This document shows positions 42,481 through 42,649 of a DNA stretch of 42,649 nt, in pieces. Every line of letters begins with the position of its first letter. Position 1 is the first letter of the stretch. The DNA lies in contig BCIG01000041.1 of the NCBI GenBank assembly GCA_001599915.1, forward strand, positions 1-42,649, written 5' to 3'. Both the position numbers and the translations under genes were made by a program. This DNA comes from Symbiotaphrina buchneri (Eukaryota; Ascomycota; Symbiotaphrinales; Symbiotaphrinaceae). The notes under the pieces were generated by a model. The model was not told the origin of the DNA, searched no databases, and was given only the letters and a program-made list of their open reading frames with translations.

Positions 42481-42649
42481 ATATCTACTATATTTCATCT
42501 AATGAAAAAATTAAAACGGGAATTTTTAGCTTTATTACCTGTTAGGAAATACCTACATGAGCTGAAATAGTTTTACATTTTAAGCAAAATTCGAATATTA
42601 TACTTAGTGGTGGAAGTTAGTCTAAAAGACATTTATTATCTAATATTCA
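42481..42649. other. AT-rich block at the window edge (about 25% GC)
   Basis: By direct count 42 of 169 bases are G or C, against about 50% in the preceding 60 bases. There is no open frame and many TA/TTA steps. This is the look of DNA altered by repeat-induced point mutation or the edge of an AT-rich repeat block. The family cannot be named from this short piece. Confidence 0.5.

Noticed and set aside
1-42649. CRISPR arrays, tRNA/rRNA genes, transposases, reverse transcriptases
   Set aside because: No regularly spaced repeats, no tRNA-like TTCRANNC arms in plausible context, and no element-encoded catalytic motifs seen in any frame. The FAR1-like domain is not followed by a transposase core.

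Overview
The window is nuclear DNA of a filamentous ascomycete (Pezizomycotina; a Eurotiales-like genome is my guess, not proven). Most genes are cut by short introns of about 46-141 bp with GT-AG ends and CTNAC-type branch sites. The proteins are typical of this group: many Zn2Cys6 regulators, an eglC-type GPI-anchored glucanase, Dal5- and DHA1-type transporters and an isopenicillin-N-synthase-like oxygenase. No tRNA, rRNA, CRISPR array, transposase or reverse transcriptase was recognised.

Layout. (1) 1-8.7 kb: the 3' part of an L-rhamnonate dehydratase gene, a Zn2Cys6 regulator, a 741-residue protein joining a FAR1/WRKY-GCM1-like zinc domain to a DUF1989 domain, and a zinc alcohol dehydrogenase. 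(2) 8.7-14.6 kb: a long spacer, an eglC-like GH17 glucanase, a possible small gene, and an alpha/beta hydrolase whose frame is broken by a 4-bp tandem duplication. (3) 14.9-16.8 kb: a convergent Zn2Cys6 regulator whose C-terminus is cut off by a 23-bp tandem duplication. (4) 17.4-20.6 kb: a six-exon Dal5-type MFS transporter divergent from the 5' half of a peptidase-C45 acyltransferase gene. That half-gene runs head-on into the 5' end of an unidentified gene at about 20418, which looks like a rearrangement junction. (5) 21.5-27.8 kb: a 2-oxoglutarate oxygenase and two head-to-head Zn2Cys6 regulators; the minus-strand one shows only four of the six zinc-binding cysteines. (6) 28.2-29.8 kb: a PARP-fold ADP-ribosyltransferase-like gene. 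(7) 30.3-37.2 kb: an SREBP-type bHLH regulator and a 911-residue Zn2Cys6 regulator, divergent across about 2.8 kb of non-coding DNA. (8) 37.2-42.6 kb: weakly supported small genes, an acidic hypothetical protein, a DHA1-type MFS transporter, and an abrupt drop to about 25% GC from about 42480 to the end.

How it fits together. This is not one clear biosynthetic cluster; no PKS, NRPS or P450 is present. It is an accessory-looking region rich in regulators (five Zn2Cys6 proteins, one bHLH protein and one FAR1-like fusion in 42 kb) with catabolic enzymes and transporters, several of which pair naturally with an adjacent regulator. Damaged genes cluster between 14 and 25 kb, which suggests ongoing decay or rearrangement there. 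The most novel items are the FAR1-DUF1989 fusion, the PARP-like gene, the duplication lesions in two convergent neighbours, and the gene-gene junction at about 20.4 kb.
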